64,000 nt of DNA, taken from assembly GCF_017308985.1 (NCBI RefSeq), contig NZ_JADWPE010000007.1, positions 248,001-312,000 on the forward strand, in the 5' to 3' direction. Positions within the stretch are counted from its first letter, which is position 1. Every line of letters begins with the position of its first letter. The notes beneath the pieces were generated by a model. The model saw only the letters and a program-made list of their open reading frames with translations, did no database searches and was not told the DNA's origin. The translations under genes were made by a program, and so were the position numbers. The stretch is from Lysobacter changpingensis. GTDB lineage: Bacteria; Pseudomonadota; Gammaproteobacteria; Xanthomonadales; Xanthomonadaceae. Of the stretch, positions 9,920-19,823 are shown piece by piece.

Positions 9920-10327
9920 GTGCTTGAGCCCTGCTCCTGATACCAGCCCGCTGCTAGCCCCTCTCTCATCGGGAGAGGGGTTGGGGTGAGGGGTGACGGA
10001 GCGTCAACTCCGAAGACCCGATGCATCGCTGCACTTTCGGTTTGACTTGCCCTGCGTCGCCGAACAAACAGCCTTTGTAGCCCGGGTAAGCGAAGCGCAC
10101 CCGGGGGCGCGACCACTTCGCTCACCCCGGGTGCGCTTCGCTTACCCGGGCTACAAGAACGTCGGCATGGCTCGAGAGGGCGGGCCTGGGCCCGGCGTTC
10201 GCCGGGATGACGCCGGTCGTTTGCTTCGCTTTCGATCGATGAGGCTCCGGTTTCGCCGGCGCACCGACGCCGGCTTATCCTGACCGCCTCGGACCGCCCA
10301 CCGGCGCGCCACGCACAGGACATCACC
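9920..10327. other. Intergenic region with two repeat types
   Basis: No gene is supported. It contains, in order, a CCCCTCTCTC / GAGAGGGG hairpin repeat with the tail TTGGGGTGAGGGG (9956-9999; reverse-oriented relative of 4802-4865), a GTAG-type REP (10077-10154), and a degenerate GGCGTTCGCCGGGATGACG repeat near 10193-10212. Confidence 0.65.
10077..10154. repeat. GTAG-type REP palindrome, copy 2
   Basis: Nearly perfect inverted arms, GTAGCCCGGGTAAGCGAAGC at the left and its complement at the right, ending CTAC. This is the best-conserved copy in the window. Confidence 0.9.
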
Positions 10328-10735
10328 ATGCCGCCCCTGCCCCACGTCGACTTCAACTGGCTCGCCGCGATCTCCGCCGCCGTCTCCGCCTTCGTCCTCG
10401 GCGGCATCTGGTACGGCCCGCTGTTCCAGCGCGCCTGGTGCCGCGAGGCCGGCATCGATCCGGACCGCAAGCCCGGCCATCCGAAGCGCATCTTCGCCAC
10501 CGCCTTCGTGTGCAGCCTGCTGTCGGCGGTGATGTTCGCCAACTTCCTGCCGCCCACCGCGACCGCCGCGGACGGGTTCGGTGCCGGCTTCGTGGTCGGC
10601 CTGTTCTTCGTGGCGATGAGCTTCGGCATCAACTACGCCTTCGCCCAGCGCAGCCTGAAGCTGTGGATGATCGACGCCGGCTACCACATCGCGCAGTTCA
10701 GCCTGTACGGGCTGATCCTGGGCGCCTGGCACTGA
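10328..10735 (+). CDS. DUF1761 family small membrane protein
   Basis: A 135-residue protein with four predicted membrane helices: WLAAISAAVSAFVLGGIWY, IFATAFVCSLLSAVMFANFL, GFGAGFVVGLFFVAMSFGINYAF and the C-terminal AQFSLYGLILGAW. The FVLGGIWYGPLF start and the MIDAGYH segment are typical of DUF1761. No function is established for the family. It ends 11 nt before the DsbA-family isomerase gene, so the two are probably co-transcribed. Confidence 0.85.
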   Translation: MPPLPHVDFNWLAAISAAVSAFVLGGIWYGPLFQRAWCREAGIDPDRKPGHPKRIFATAFVCSLLSAVMFANFLPPTATAADGFGAGFVVGLFFVAMSFGINYAFAQRSLKLWMIDAGYHIAQFSLYGLILGAWH

Positions 10736-10746
10736 GGGAGCACCGC

Positions 10747-11391
10747 ATGGACGCGCCGCTGACCTGGTATTTCGACTTCATCTCGCCGTTCTCCTACCTG
10801 CAGTGGCAACGGCTGAAACCGCTGCTGCGCGAACGCGAGGCCGCGGGCGCGCCGGTGCGGCTGGTGCCGATCGTGTTCGCCGCGGTGCTCGATGCGCGCG
10901 GGCAGAAGGGCCCCGCCGAAATCCCCGGCAAACGTGAGTTCACCTATCGCCACGTGTTGTGGCTCGCGCGCCAGGCCGGCGTGCCGCTGCGCTTCCCGCC
11001 GGCGCATCCGTTCAACCCGCTGGCCTCGCTGCGGCTGAGCATCGCCGCCGGCAACAGGCCCGAGGCGGTGGATTCGGTGTTCGACTGGATCTGGAACCAG
11101 GGCCGCGCCGGCGACAGCGTCGAGGCGCTGGTGCCGGTGATGGCCGCGCTGGACGTCCCGGCCGAAGCGCTCGAATCCGACGCCACCAAGGCCGCACTGC
11201 GCGCCAACACCGACATCGCGATCGCCGCCGGCGTCTACGGCGTGCCGACGCTGGCGGTGGGCAGCGAGCTGTTCTGGGGCAACGACTCGTTCGACTTCGC
11301 CCTGGCCACGATCTCCGACCCGGCCCTGCTGCAGGACGAGGAAATGCGCCGCGTCAGCGAACTCCCGGTGGGGTTGCAGCGCCGACGCTGA
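10747..11391 (+). CDS. 2-hydroxychromene-2-carboxylate isomerase-like (DsbA-fold) protein
   Basis: A 214-residue cytoplasmic protein of the thioredoxin-like HCCA isomerase / kappa-GST family. The N-terminal LTWYFDFISPFSYL contains the serine of the SPFSY motif that replaces the thiol and binds glutathione, and the C-terminal AAGVYGVPTLAVG has the family's cis-proline. In naphthalene degradation HCCA isomerase interconverts 2-hydroxychromene-2-carboxylate and its open-chain isomer. No aromatic catabolic genes are nearby, so a general glutathione-dependent isomerase role is as likely. Confidence 0.83.
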   Translation: MDAPLTWYFDFISPFSYLQWQRLKPLLREREAAGAPVRLVPIVFAAVLDARGQKGPAEIPGKREFTYRHVLWLARQAGVPLRFPPAHPFNPLASLRLSIAAGNRPEAVDSVFDWIWNQGRAGDSVEALVPVMAALDVPAEALESDATKAALRANTDIAIAAGVYGVPTLAVGSELFWGNDSFDFALATISDPALLQDEEMRRVSELPVGLQRRR

Positions 11392-11490
11392 CGCGCAGCG
11401 TCATGCGGCGGCGCCACACGGACTTCCATCGCGGAAAGGGTATGCTGGCCGTCACACTTCGACGCCAGCGCTCATTCCGGGAGGGGAACC

Positions 11491-12438
11491 ATGCGCATCG
11501 GACTCGTTGTCGACTCCGCCTGCGACCTGCCTTTGCATTACCTGGAACAGCACGAGGTCACCGTGCTGCCGATCACCGTACGCATCGGCGAGGCGGTGCT
11601 CGCCGACCATCGCGACGAACAGGCCACCCTGGAGTTCCTGCACGCGCACGTCGCCGAGCGCGGCCATGAAGCGCAGACCATGCCGTACACGGTCCAGCAG
11701 ATCCAGGACCTGTTCCTGCAGCGGCTGGTGATCGATTACGACTACGTCTTCTGCATGACCATCACGAAGACGCGCAGCCCGATCTTCGACAACGCGCAGC
11801 AGGCGAGCTTCGCCATCCTCAACGACTACAAGGCCGTGCGTGCCGCCGCCGGCAACGCGACGCCGTTCGCCTTGCGCGTGGTCGATACGCAGAACCTGTT
11901 CGCCGCGCAGGGCGTCACGGCGGTGGAAGCCATCCGCCTGCGCGCCGCGGGCGAAGGCGCGCCGAAGATCCGCGCACGCCTGGAACACCTCGCGCTGCAC
12001 ACGCAGGGCTACATGGTGCCGCCCGATCTCTACTACCTGCGCAATCGCGCGCGCGCCAAGGGCGATCGCAGCGTCGGCCTGCTCAGCGCGGCGCTCGGCA
12101 GCGCGCTGGACATCAAGCCGATCCTGCACGCCAATCGCGGCGAGACCGGCCCGGTGGCGAAGATCAAGGGATTCGAACCGGCGGTGCAGAAGCTGTTCGA
12201 ACATGTCGCCCAGCGCGTGGAGCGCAACGAACTGCTCACGCCCACGATGTGCCTGAGCTACGGCGGCGAACTCGACGGCCTGCGCGCGCTGCCCGGCTAC
12301 GAACGCCTGCGCGATGCGTGCGCGTCGAACAACGTGGAGCTGTTCGAAAGCGTGATGAGCCTGACGGGCATGGTGAACGTCGGCAAGGGCGCGGTCGTCG
12401 TCGGCTTCGCGGCGGAAGGGCAGAAGTTCGCGGGTTGA
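11491..12438 (+). CDS. DegV family fatty-acid-binding protein
   Basis: A 315-residue soluble protein. The N-terminal IGLVVDSACDLP is the DegV SxCDLP signature, and SALDIKPIL matches the LxxKPIL stretch of the ligand pocket. DegV/FakB proteins bind one fatty acid; in Firmicutes they present it to the kinase FakA. I see no FakA gene here, and proteobacterial members of this length have no settled role. A GGGAGGGG ribosome-binding site precedes the ATG. A CTCGTTCCTC-type repeat follows the stop. Confidence 0.85.
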   Translation: MRIGLVVDSACDLPLHYLEQHEVTVLPITVRIGEAVLADHRDEQATLEFLHAHVAERGHEAQTMPYTVQQIQDLFLQRLVIDYDYVFCMTITKTRSPIFDNAQQASFAILNDYKAVRAAAGNATPFALRVVDTQNLFAAQGVTAVEAIRLRAAGEGAPKIRARLEHLALHTQGYMVPPDLYYLRNRARAKGDRSVGLLSAALGSALDIKPILHANRGETGPVAKIKGFEPAVQKLFEHVAQRVERNELLTPTMCLSYGGELDGLRALPGYERLRDACASNNVELFESVMSLTGMVNVGKGAVVVGFAAEGQKFAG

Positions 12439-12450
12439 GGCGAAGCGGCG

Positions 12451-12520
12451 CGGAACGGGAAACGAGCAGGAACACCGCTCGCGCCTTTCCGTCTCTCGTT
12501 CCTCTCCGCTCGTTCCTCAA
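12451..12520. repeat. CTCGTTCCTC-type repeat, copy A
   Basis: GAAACGAG on the left and CTCGTTCCTCTCCGCTCGTT on the right form an interrupted inverted repeat just behind the DegV stop. Similar units lie at 16049-16120 and 24280-24330, each also at a gene 3' end. Confidence 0.6.
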
Positions 12521-12581
12521 CCATCACGCCCGCCGGACCGGCCCAACCCTAAACTAAGGGTTTCCGAGAAGGAGACCCACG

Positions 12582-12926
12582 ATGGCCACGCGCTACTACA
12601 TCCGCCTGCCCGACGCGCAACGCGCGCGCGGCGGCGATCCGTCGCTGTCTTTCACCGCGGTCAGTCCGGAAGGCTTCGCCGAACAGTTGCAGTCCGCATT
12701 GCGCGAGCCGTCGCTGTTCGAACGCTGGAAGTCGAAGCAGGACGATCCCGACGCGATCGATCCCGCGCTCGGCGAAACCGATCCCGGCGCCGTCGTGCAG
12801 GGCGCGCAGGACGACCTGCACGTCGACCTGGTCGCGACCACGCGCATCGGCGGCGAGATCCTGCGCCAGCGGCTGCGCTGGCTCGCGGGCAGCGCGTGGG
12901 AGCTGCGCGACGTCACGGCCGCATGA
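12582..12926 (+). CDS. Conserved-looking hypothetical protein, 114 residues
   Basis: A small soluble protein with no signal peptide or membrane span and no motif I recognise. It starts MATRYYIRLPDAQRARG with a GAAGGAG ribosome-binding site eight bases ahead, and its stop overlaps the ATG of the Dph6-like gene (ATGA). The tight coupling and normal codon use argue that it is a real gene; the partner may hint at a shared role. Confidence 0.7.
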   Translation: MATRYYIRLPDAQRARGGDPSLSFTAVSPEGFAEQLQSALREPSLFERWKSKQDDPDAIDPALGETDPGAVVQGAQDDLHVDLVATTRIGGEILRQRLRWLAGSAWELRDVTAA

Positions 12927-13591
12927 GCGCACGCCTGTTGTCCTGGAGCGGCGGGAAGGATGCCGCGTGGACGCTGCATTTCATGCGCGAGCGCGGCGAC
13001 GACGTCGTCGGCCTGCTGACCACCGTGACCGAAGGTTACGAGCGCGTGTCGATGCAGGGCATCCGCCGCGAGGTGCTGCATGCGCAGGCGCAGGCCACCG
13101 GATTGCCGCTGATCGAGGCGCGCATTCCGCCGCAGTGCGACAACGCCACGTATGAAGCGGCCTTCGCCGATGCCCTGTCGCGGGCGCGGGAACAGTGGCC
13201 CGGCCTGGACACCATCGCGTTCGGCGATCTGTTCCTCGCCGACATCCGTGCATGGCGCGAGGCGACGTGCGGCGCGCACGGCTGGCGCATCGACACGCCG
13301 CTGTTCGGACACGACACCGCGCAACTCGGCCGCGCGATGATCGACGGTGGCCTGCGCGCCCGCCTGTGCTGCATCGACACGCAGCAACTCGACGCGCGTT
13401 TCGCCGGTCGCGCGTTCGATGCGACGCTGTTCGCCGACCTGCCCGACGGCTGCGACCCGTGCGGCGAGAACGGCGAGTTCCACACGCTCGTATACGAAGG
13501 GCCGATGTTCCGCGCCCCGTTGCGGGTGTGCGAGGGCGAAACGGTGCTGCGCGACGGCCGCTTCGCCTATACCGACTTCACGCTGGCCTGA
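12923..13591 (+). CDS. Dph6-like ATP-pyrophosphatase (PP-loop) protein
   Basis: A 222-residue protein of the adenine nucleotide alpha-hydrolase superfamily. The N-terminal LSWSGGKDAAWTLH is the PP-loop that binds ATP, and the C-terminal CDPCGENGEFHTLVYEGP is the signature shared with diphthine-ammonia ligase Dph6. Bacteria do not make diphthamide, so the bacterial enzyme must amidate or adenylate something else, unknown here. The start ATG 12923 overlaps the previous stop. It converges on fghA with only three bases between the stop codons. Confidence 0.85.
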   Translation: MSARLLSWSGGKDAAWTLHFMRERGDDVVGLLTTVTEGYERVSMQGIRREVLHAQAQATGLPLIEARIPPQCDNATYEAAFADALSRAREQWPGLDTIAFGDLFLADIRAWREATCGAHGWRIDTPLFGHDTAQLGRAMIDGGLRARLCCIDTQQLDARFAGRAFDATLFADLPDGCDPCGENGEFHTLVYEGPMFRAPLRVCEGETVLRDGRFAYTDFTLA

Positions 13592-13594
13592 CGA

Positions 13595-14425
13595 CTACGC
13601 CTTCAGCGCCGCGGCGTGATGCGCGATGTGATCGCCGATGAAGCTGGCGATGAAGTAGTAGCTGTGGTCGTAGCCCGGCTGGATGCGCAGTTCGAGCGGA
13701 TGCCCGGCCGCCTCGCAGGCTTCGCGCAGGCGCTGCGGCTGCAGCTGCGTGGCGAGGAATTCGTCGGCCTCGCCCTGGTCGACCAGCAGCGGCAGGCGTT
13801 CGGTCGCCGACGCGATCAGCGCCGTCGTATCCCACGCCTTCCACGCCTCGCGGTCCTCGCCCAGGTACGCCGCGAACGCCTTCTGCCCCCACGGCACCTG
13901 CGTCGGCGCGACGATCGGCGAGAACGCCGACACACTGCGATAGCGCCCCGGATTCTTCAGCGCGACGACCAGCGCGCCATGGCCGCCCATCGAATGCCCG
14001 CTGATCGAACGCGCCTGGGTCGCGGGGAACTGCGCCTCGATCAACGCCGGCAGCTCGCGCGAGACGTAGTCGAACATGCGGTAATGCGCGGACCACGGCG
14101 CCTGCGTCGCGTCGACGTAGAAGCCCGCGCCGACGCCGAGGTCGTAGCCGTCCGCATCGGCGACACCCGGCCCGCGCGGGCTGGTGTCGGGCGCGACCAG
14201 GATCACGCCGTGCTCCGCCGCATACCGCTGCGCGCCGGCCTTGGTGATGAAGTTCTGCTCGGTGCAGGTGAGCCCGCTCAGCCAGTACAGCACCGGACAC
14301 GACCGCTGCTCGGCCTGCGGTGGCAGGTAGACGCCGAAGGTCGTCTCGCAGTCGAGCGAAGTCGAGTGATGGCGGTAGACGTGTTGCCAGCCGCCGAAGC
14401 AGGCGCGGTGTTCGATGCGGTCCAT
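13595..14425 (-). CDS. fghA: S-formylglutathione hydrolase
   Basis: A 276-residue cytoplasmic serine hydrolase of the esterase D family. It has the oxyanion-side segment [13 protein letters not shown], the nucleophile elbow GHSMGGHGA, and the late aspartate and histidine of the triad in [10 protein letters not shown] and PGYDHSYYF. It hydrolyses S-formylglutathione to formate and glutathione, the second step of formaldehyde detoxification, after the frmA product upstream. I chose ATG 14425 (MDRIEH), which matches the family N-terminus. The 7-bp tandem array starts right at this ATG, so there is no visible Shine-Dalgarno; a frame open through the array would add repeats of ESRITNH. Confidence 0.92.
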   Translation of the reverse strand: MDRIEHRACFGGWQHVYRHHSTSLDCETTFGVYLPPQAEQRSCPVLYWLSGLTCTEQNFITKAGAQRYAAEHGVILVAPDTSPRGPGVADADGYDLGVGAGFYVDATQAPWSAHYRMFDYVSRELPALIEAQFPATQARSISGHSMGGHGALVVALKNPGRYRSVSAFSPIVAPTQVPWGQKAFAAYLGEDREAWKAWDTTALIASATERLPLLVDQGEADEFLATQLQPQRLREACEAAGHPLELRIQPGYDHSYYFIASFIGDHIAHHAAALKA

Positions 14426-14481
14426 GATTCGTGATTCGTGATTCGTGATTCGTGATTCGTGATTCGTGATTCGTGATTCGT
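14426..14481. repeat. Tandem array of eight GATTCGT units
   Basis: Eight exact 7-bp units run end to end, directly abutting the fghA start codon, followed by a partial unit (GATCGTGATGATC). Two inverted copies (ACGAATC) lie at about 14533-14553, next to the frmA stop, so the transcript between frmA and fghA can fold back on itself. Confidence 0.95.
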
Positions 14482-14559
14482 GATCGTGATGATCTTCGCG
14501 CCGTGAAGCGGGATCCGTGCTCTTTCCAATCACGAATCACGCTTCACGAATCACGGCTT

Positions 14560-15997
<1,438 letters not shown>

Positions 15998-16015
15998 GTC
16001 GGCAGCCCAGCTGGG

Positions 16016-16030
16016 TACTGGGGTGGAGTA
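16016..16030. promoter_or_regulatory. Candidate FrmR operator
   Basis: TACTGGGGTGGAGTA upstream of frmR: TACT and AGTA half-sites flank a G/C-rich core, the arrangement of CsoR/RcnR-family boxes (E. coli frmR has TATACCCCCCTATAGTAT-like DNA). It lies where the operon promoter should be. The assignment is by pattern only. Confidence 0.55.
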
Positions 16031-16048
16031 TACGGCATGGCAGGAAGA

Positions 16049-16120
16049 GGCGAGGAGGAACGAGAAACCGGTGTTCGCTCTCCAGGTTCTCGTCCCTCAC
16101 CCCTCGTTTCCTGTTCCTCA
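16049..16120. repeat. CTCGTTCCTC-type repeat, copy B
   Basis: GAGGAGGAACGAGAAACCGG on the left and CCTCGTTTCCTGTTCCTCA on the right form a loose inverted repeat. It ends inside the stop codon of the DUF4136 gene and lies next to the frmR promoter. Confidence 0.55.
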
Positions 16121-16684
16121 GGGCATCCGCGCCGCCGCCGACGTCGGCGGGAACTGCGCGAACATGCGGTCCACGCTCAACTGCATGGCGTTGGTCTGGG
16201 CGACGGGCGATTCGGGCACGGTGCCCATGGCGATCCCGCGCCACAGAGGCCGCTGCGTCTGCGCGTCGAACATGTCGAGCACGATCGTGCCGTAGGTGTA
16301 ATCGCGTACGGTGGTGGTGGTGTTGAAGCTTCCCCACGCGCCCCAGCCCGGGCCCCAGCAGCAGCGCCCCCAACCCCAGCCGCCCCACATCGGACCGGTG
16401 TCCCAGGTGTCGATGCGCATGCGGCGCTCGGTGACGATCGTGCCGGCGAGCGTGACCTGCGCGTTGGTCGACTGCGTCCATCCGCGCTCGCGCAGCTTCG
16501 CGTCGATGGCGGCGACCAGGCGTTGCGTCTGCAGCGGCGAGAACCCTTCCGGCCGCTGCGTCCACCGGTACGTCTGGTACTGCCCGAAGTTCACGGCCGG
16601 GTCGTAGTCGGTGAACACGGCCGGCGTGGTGGCGCATCCCGCGATTAGCGAGACGGCGAGAAGAATGGGAACGGAACGTTTCAT
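16118..16684 (-). CDS. DUF4136 family lipoprotein
   Basis: A 188-residue protein with a lipoprotein signal (MKRSVPILLAVSLIAGC; lipobox IAGC, Cys17). The mature part begins FTDYDPAVNFGQYQTYRW, the DUF4136 pattern, with a conserved EGFSPLQTQRLVAAIDAKLRERGW segment. A striking run of Trp and Gly (MWGGWGWGRCCWGPGWGAWG) lies in the centre. It is expected to be anchored in the outer or inner membrane facing the periplasm; the family has no known function. The last residues and the stop touch a repeat unit. Confidence 0.85.
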   Translation of the reverse strand: MKRSVPILLAVSLIAGCATTPAVFTDYDPAVNFGQYQTYRWTQRPEGFSPLQTQRLVAAIDAKLRERGWTQSTNAQVTLAGTIVTERRMRIDTWDTGPMWGGWGWGRCCWGPGWGAWGSFNTTTTVRDYTYGTIVLDMFDAQTQRPLWRGIAMGTVPESPVAQTNAMQLSVDRMFAQFPPTSAAARMP

Positions 16685-16797
16685 GGCCGGCTCCCGCGGT
16701 GACGGCGATTCGAGAATACGCCGGCGCGGGAGCGGGACGCGTGAAACGGCGCGGGTGTACCTGAATGGTTCAGGTCGTGCGCGACGCCTGCGCTGTT

Positions 16798-16876
16798 GTA
16801 GCCCGGGCAAGCGAAGCGCACCCGGGTTGGAAAGGCGACCACGTCCCCGGGTGCGCTTCGCTTACCCCCGGGCTAC
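16798..16876. repeat. GTAG-type REP palindrome, copy 3
   Basis: Arms GTAGCCCGGGCAAGCGAAGC and the complementary right arm ending CGGGCTAC, spaced by about 15 bases. It sits between the ppc 3' end and the start of the divergent-side lipoprotein gene. Confidence 0.88.
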
Positions 16877-16914
16877 AAAAGAGTCGTCTTCCAGGGGACA
16901 TCGCCCATCGACAT

Positions 16915-16943
16915 CGGATGAGTCGCGCAGCGCGACTCATCCG
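16915..16943. terminator. Perfect hairpin overlapping the ppc stop codon
   Basis: A 13-bp exact stem (CGGATGAGTCGCG and its complement) with a three-base loop. The ppc stop and last two codons are in the right arm. No T run follows on the minus strand, so it is either a weak terminator or a 3' mRNA-stabilising hairpin. Confidence 0.5.
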
Positions 16944-19678
16944 GTGTTCTGTATCCCCGCCGAAATCCCGTTCACCGTCGCCACCAGCGCCTGGTACAGC
17001 GCGTCGTCCGGTCGCCCCGCCTCGCGCCACCGCGCCAGCAGGTCCACCTGCAGCAGGCTGATCGGATCCACGTACGGATTGCGCAACCGGATCGACTGCC
17101 GCAGCCGGTAATCGCCCGCCAGCAGCTCGCCGCTGCCCTTGATCGCCAGCACCGCGTCGCGGGTGCGTTCGAACTCCTCCGCGATGCCCGGATGGAACCG
17201 CGCGTGCAGCTCGCCGGCCAGCAGCGAGTAACGCTCGAAAATGCCCGGATCGGATTTGGCGAGCATCATTTCCAGGTCGTCGATCAAGGTGCCGAAGAAC
17301 GGCCAGTCCTGCGCCATCTCGGCCAGCGTGTCGCGGCCGTGCGTGTCCAGCGCGCGCTGCAGCGCGGTGCCGACGCCGTACCACGCGGTCAGCCCGGCGC
17401 GATTCTGCGACCACGCGAACACCCACGGGATCGCACGCAGCGAACCGACGTCGCCGGAGCCCGCGCGCTTGCTCGGACGCGAGCCGATGCGCAACCGTTC
17501 GATCACGTCGATCGGCGTGGCGGCACGGAAATACGCGGGAAAGTCAGGGTTCTCGTGCACCAGCGCGCGGTAGTGCGCGCGCGCGTCGCGCGAGAGTTCG
17601 CCGGCGATCTCGCGCCAGCGAGCTTCGCGCGGCTCCGGCGGACGCGGGCGCAACGTCGCGCGCAGCACGGCGCCGGTCGCCTGTTCGAGGTTGCGCAACG
17701 CGATCGCGCGGATGCCGTACTTGCGATGGATCACCTCGCCCTGCTCGGTCAGACGCAGGTAGCCGTCGACCGAACCGCGCGGCGCGGCGATCACCGCGCG
17801 CTCGGTCTTGCCGCCGCCGCGGCTGATCGAACCGCCGCGGCCGTGGAAGAACGCGATGCGCACGCCGCTTTCGCGCGCGAGCTCGGCCAGCGCGATCTGG
17901 GTGCGCTGCAACGCCCAGCGCGAGGCGAGCATGCCGCCGTCCTTCGCGCTGTCGGAATAGCCGAGCATCACCACCTGGCGGTTCCCGCGCGCGGCCAGGT
18001 GCGCGCGGTACACCGGATCGGCGAACAACGCGCGCAGCGTTTCGCTTGCCGCATCGAGGTCGTCCACGGTTTCGAACAGCGGTGCGACGTCGAGCGGCAC
18101 GCGGCCATCGCCGTCGACGCAACCGGCCACGCGCGCGAGCGCCAGCACGGCGAGAGCGTCGGCCGCACTGCGGCTCATGCTGACGATGTACGGCCCGAAC
18201 GCCTGCGCGCCGTAGCGCGGCCGCAGTCGCGCGACCGCGCGGAACACGTCCAGCGTCGGGCGCGCGCTGCCGTTGCCTACGCCGCGCACCGGTTCGCTGC
18301 CGTCGAGCAGGCGATGCAGGCGTTGCGCGCGTTCCTCGCGCGAACGCGTTTCCCATTCCGCATCGCCGAGCACTTCGGCGAGCGCCGCGTCGTGCGTCGC
18401 CGAATCCTGGCGAAGGTCCAGGCTCGCCAGGTGGAAGCCGAAGCATTCCACGCGACGCCGCAAACGCCGCACCGCATGGCCGCCGGCGTGTTCGCCATGG
18501 TGCTCGCGCAGGCTGTCTTCGATCATGCGGATGTCGGCGAGGAACGCGGCTGCGTCCGGATAACCGTTGACGTGGTCCTCCGCGGTCGCGCGCAATCGCG
18601 CCGCCACCAGCGCGAGCAGGTTGCGGTACGGCATGTCCGCATGGCGCGGCTTCAGCGCGGCGGCCGCCTTGGGCAACAGATAGCGGTATTCCTCGATGCG
18701 CGCGAGCACCGCGCCGGCCACGCCGATGCGTTCCAGCGACTGGCTCAGCAGTTCGCCCAGCGCCGCGACTTCCTGCCGGTACGCACGAAGCACCAGCGAG
18801 CGCTGGCCGGCGAGCGTCGCGGCGATGGTGTCGGCACCGACATTCGGATTGCCGTCCATGTCGCCACCGACCCAGGTGCCGAAGCCGATCACGGTCGGCA
18901 TCGCGACGTGTTCGCCGTACGTTTCGCGCAGCGCGTCCTCGAACAGTTCGTAGAACACCGGCAGCACGCGATAGAGCACGTCGGACAGGTAGAAGCCGAC
19001 GTGCTCGAACTCGTCGGCGACGCTGGGCTTCACCGGCGGCGTCTCGGCCGTCTGCCAGCTCGTGGTGAGCGCCAATCGCATGCGTTCCAGGTCCGCGCGA
19101 TGTTCGTACGGCGTGCGCGTGCGGTCGATGTCGTCGATCAGGCAGGTGACGATCTGGCGCTCCTTCTCCAGCAGCGCGCGACGCACGGCTTCGGTCGGAT
19201 GCGCGGTGAACACCGGCTCGATGCGCAACCGCTGCAGCAGTTCGACCATTTCCTCCAGGCTGACGCCCTGGGCGGCGAGCGTCGCCAGCACGTCGCGCAG
19301 GCCGCCGGGCTGGCGGTTCGCGCCCTGGCGTTCGTAATCGCGCCGACGACGGATGCGGTGTACGCGCTCGGCGACGTTCACCGCCTGGAAGTAGGTGGCG
19401 AACGCGCGCACCAGATCGCCGGCGTGTTCGAGATCGACCCCGCCCAGCGCCTGCGCGAGTTCGGACACTGGTGCGTTCGATTCGCGGCGGCGGATCGCCG
19501 CGCGGCGCAGGTTCTCCACTTCGGCGAGGAACTGCGGGCCGCGCTGCTCGGCGAGGATGTCGCCGACGAGCGCGCCGACGGTTTTCACGTCCTCGCGCAG
19601 CAGGGCGTCGTGCGGGGCGAACTCGACGACGCGGAGGGGGTCGTTGGCGGACTCGGCGGGCGGCGGTTGTCGGGTCAT
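16937..19678 (-). CDS. ppc: Phosphoenolpyruvate carboxylase
   Basis: A 913-residue enzyme of normal length. The signature regions are all present: FTAHPTEAVRR near residue 155 (catalytic His), GYSDSAKDGGM near 571, FFHGRGGSISRGGG near 610 (catalytic Arg-rich loop), and the C-terminal QNTG that closes the active or allosteric site. It carboxylates phosphoenolpyruvate with bicarbonate to oxaloacetate, replenishing the TCA cycle in the cytoplasm. The start ATG 19678 fits the family. It is divergent from the TPR lipoprotein gene, 145 nt away. Confidence 0.96.
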   Translation of the reverse strand: MTRQPPPAESANDPLRVVEFAPHDALLREDVKTVGALVGDILAEQRGPQFLAEVENLRRAAIRRRESNAPVSELAQALGGVDLEHAGDLVRAFATYFQAVNVAERVHRIRRRRDYERQGANRQPGGLRDVLATLAAQGVSLEEMVELLQRLRIEPVFTAHPTEAVRRALLEKERQIVTCLIDDIDRTRTPYEHRADLERMRLALTTSWQTAETPPVKPSVADEFEHVGFYLSDVLYRVLPVFYELFEDALRETYGEHVAMPTVIGFGTWVGGDMDGNPNVGADTIAATLAGQRSLVLRAYRQEVAALGELLSQSLERIGVAGAVLARIEEYRYLLPKAAAALKPRHADMPYRNLLALVAARLRATAEDHVNGYPDAAAFLADIRMIEDSLREHHGEHAGGHAVRRLRRRVECFGFHLASLDLRQDSATHDAALAEVLGDAEWETRSREERAQRLHRLLDGSEPVRGVGNGSARPTLDVFRAVARLRPRYGAQAFGPYIVSMSRSAADALAVLALARVAGCVDGDGRVPLDVAPLFETVDDLDAASETLRALFADPVYRAHLAARGNRQVVMLGYSDSAKDGGMLASRWALQRTQIALAELARESGVRIAFFHGRGGSISRGGGKTERAVIAAPRGSVDGYLRLTEQGEVIHRKYGIRAIALRNLEQATGAVLRATLRPRPPEPREARWREIAGELSRDARAHYRALVHENPDFPAYFRAATPIDVIERLRIGSRPSKRAGSGDVGSLRAIPWVFAWSQNRAGLTAWYGVGTALQRALDTHGRDTLAEMAQDWPFFGTLIDDLEMMLAKSDPGIFERYSLLAGELHARFHPGIAEEFERTRDAVLAIKGSGELLAGDYRLRQSIRLRNPYVDPISLLQVDLLARWREAGRPDDALYQALVATVNGISAGIQNTG

Positions 19679-19823
19679 CCGGCGAGCCTACCGCACTGCA
19701 ACATGGGGTGGCGCGACGGTTGCGGGTGCAACGGTTCGTGGGGCGGGGAAGGAGCGGAAGCGTGACCGTCCCTGCTGGCGCGGCACGTTGTTCTTCCTGA
19801 TATCCCCCGCGCCGGAGTGCGCC

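Noticed and set aside
14426-14481. Could the short tandem array be a CRISPR?
   Set aside because: Units are 7 bp with no spacers; there are no cas genes. It is a simple tandem repeat.
17192-19765. 857-codon plus-strand frame across ppc
   Set aside because: It is the antisense shadow of ppc; composition is dominated by Arg, His and Gln, and no motif is visible.
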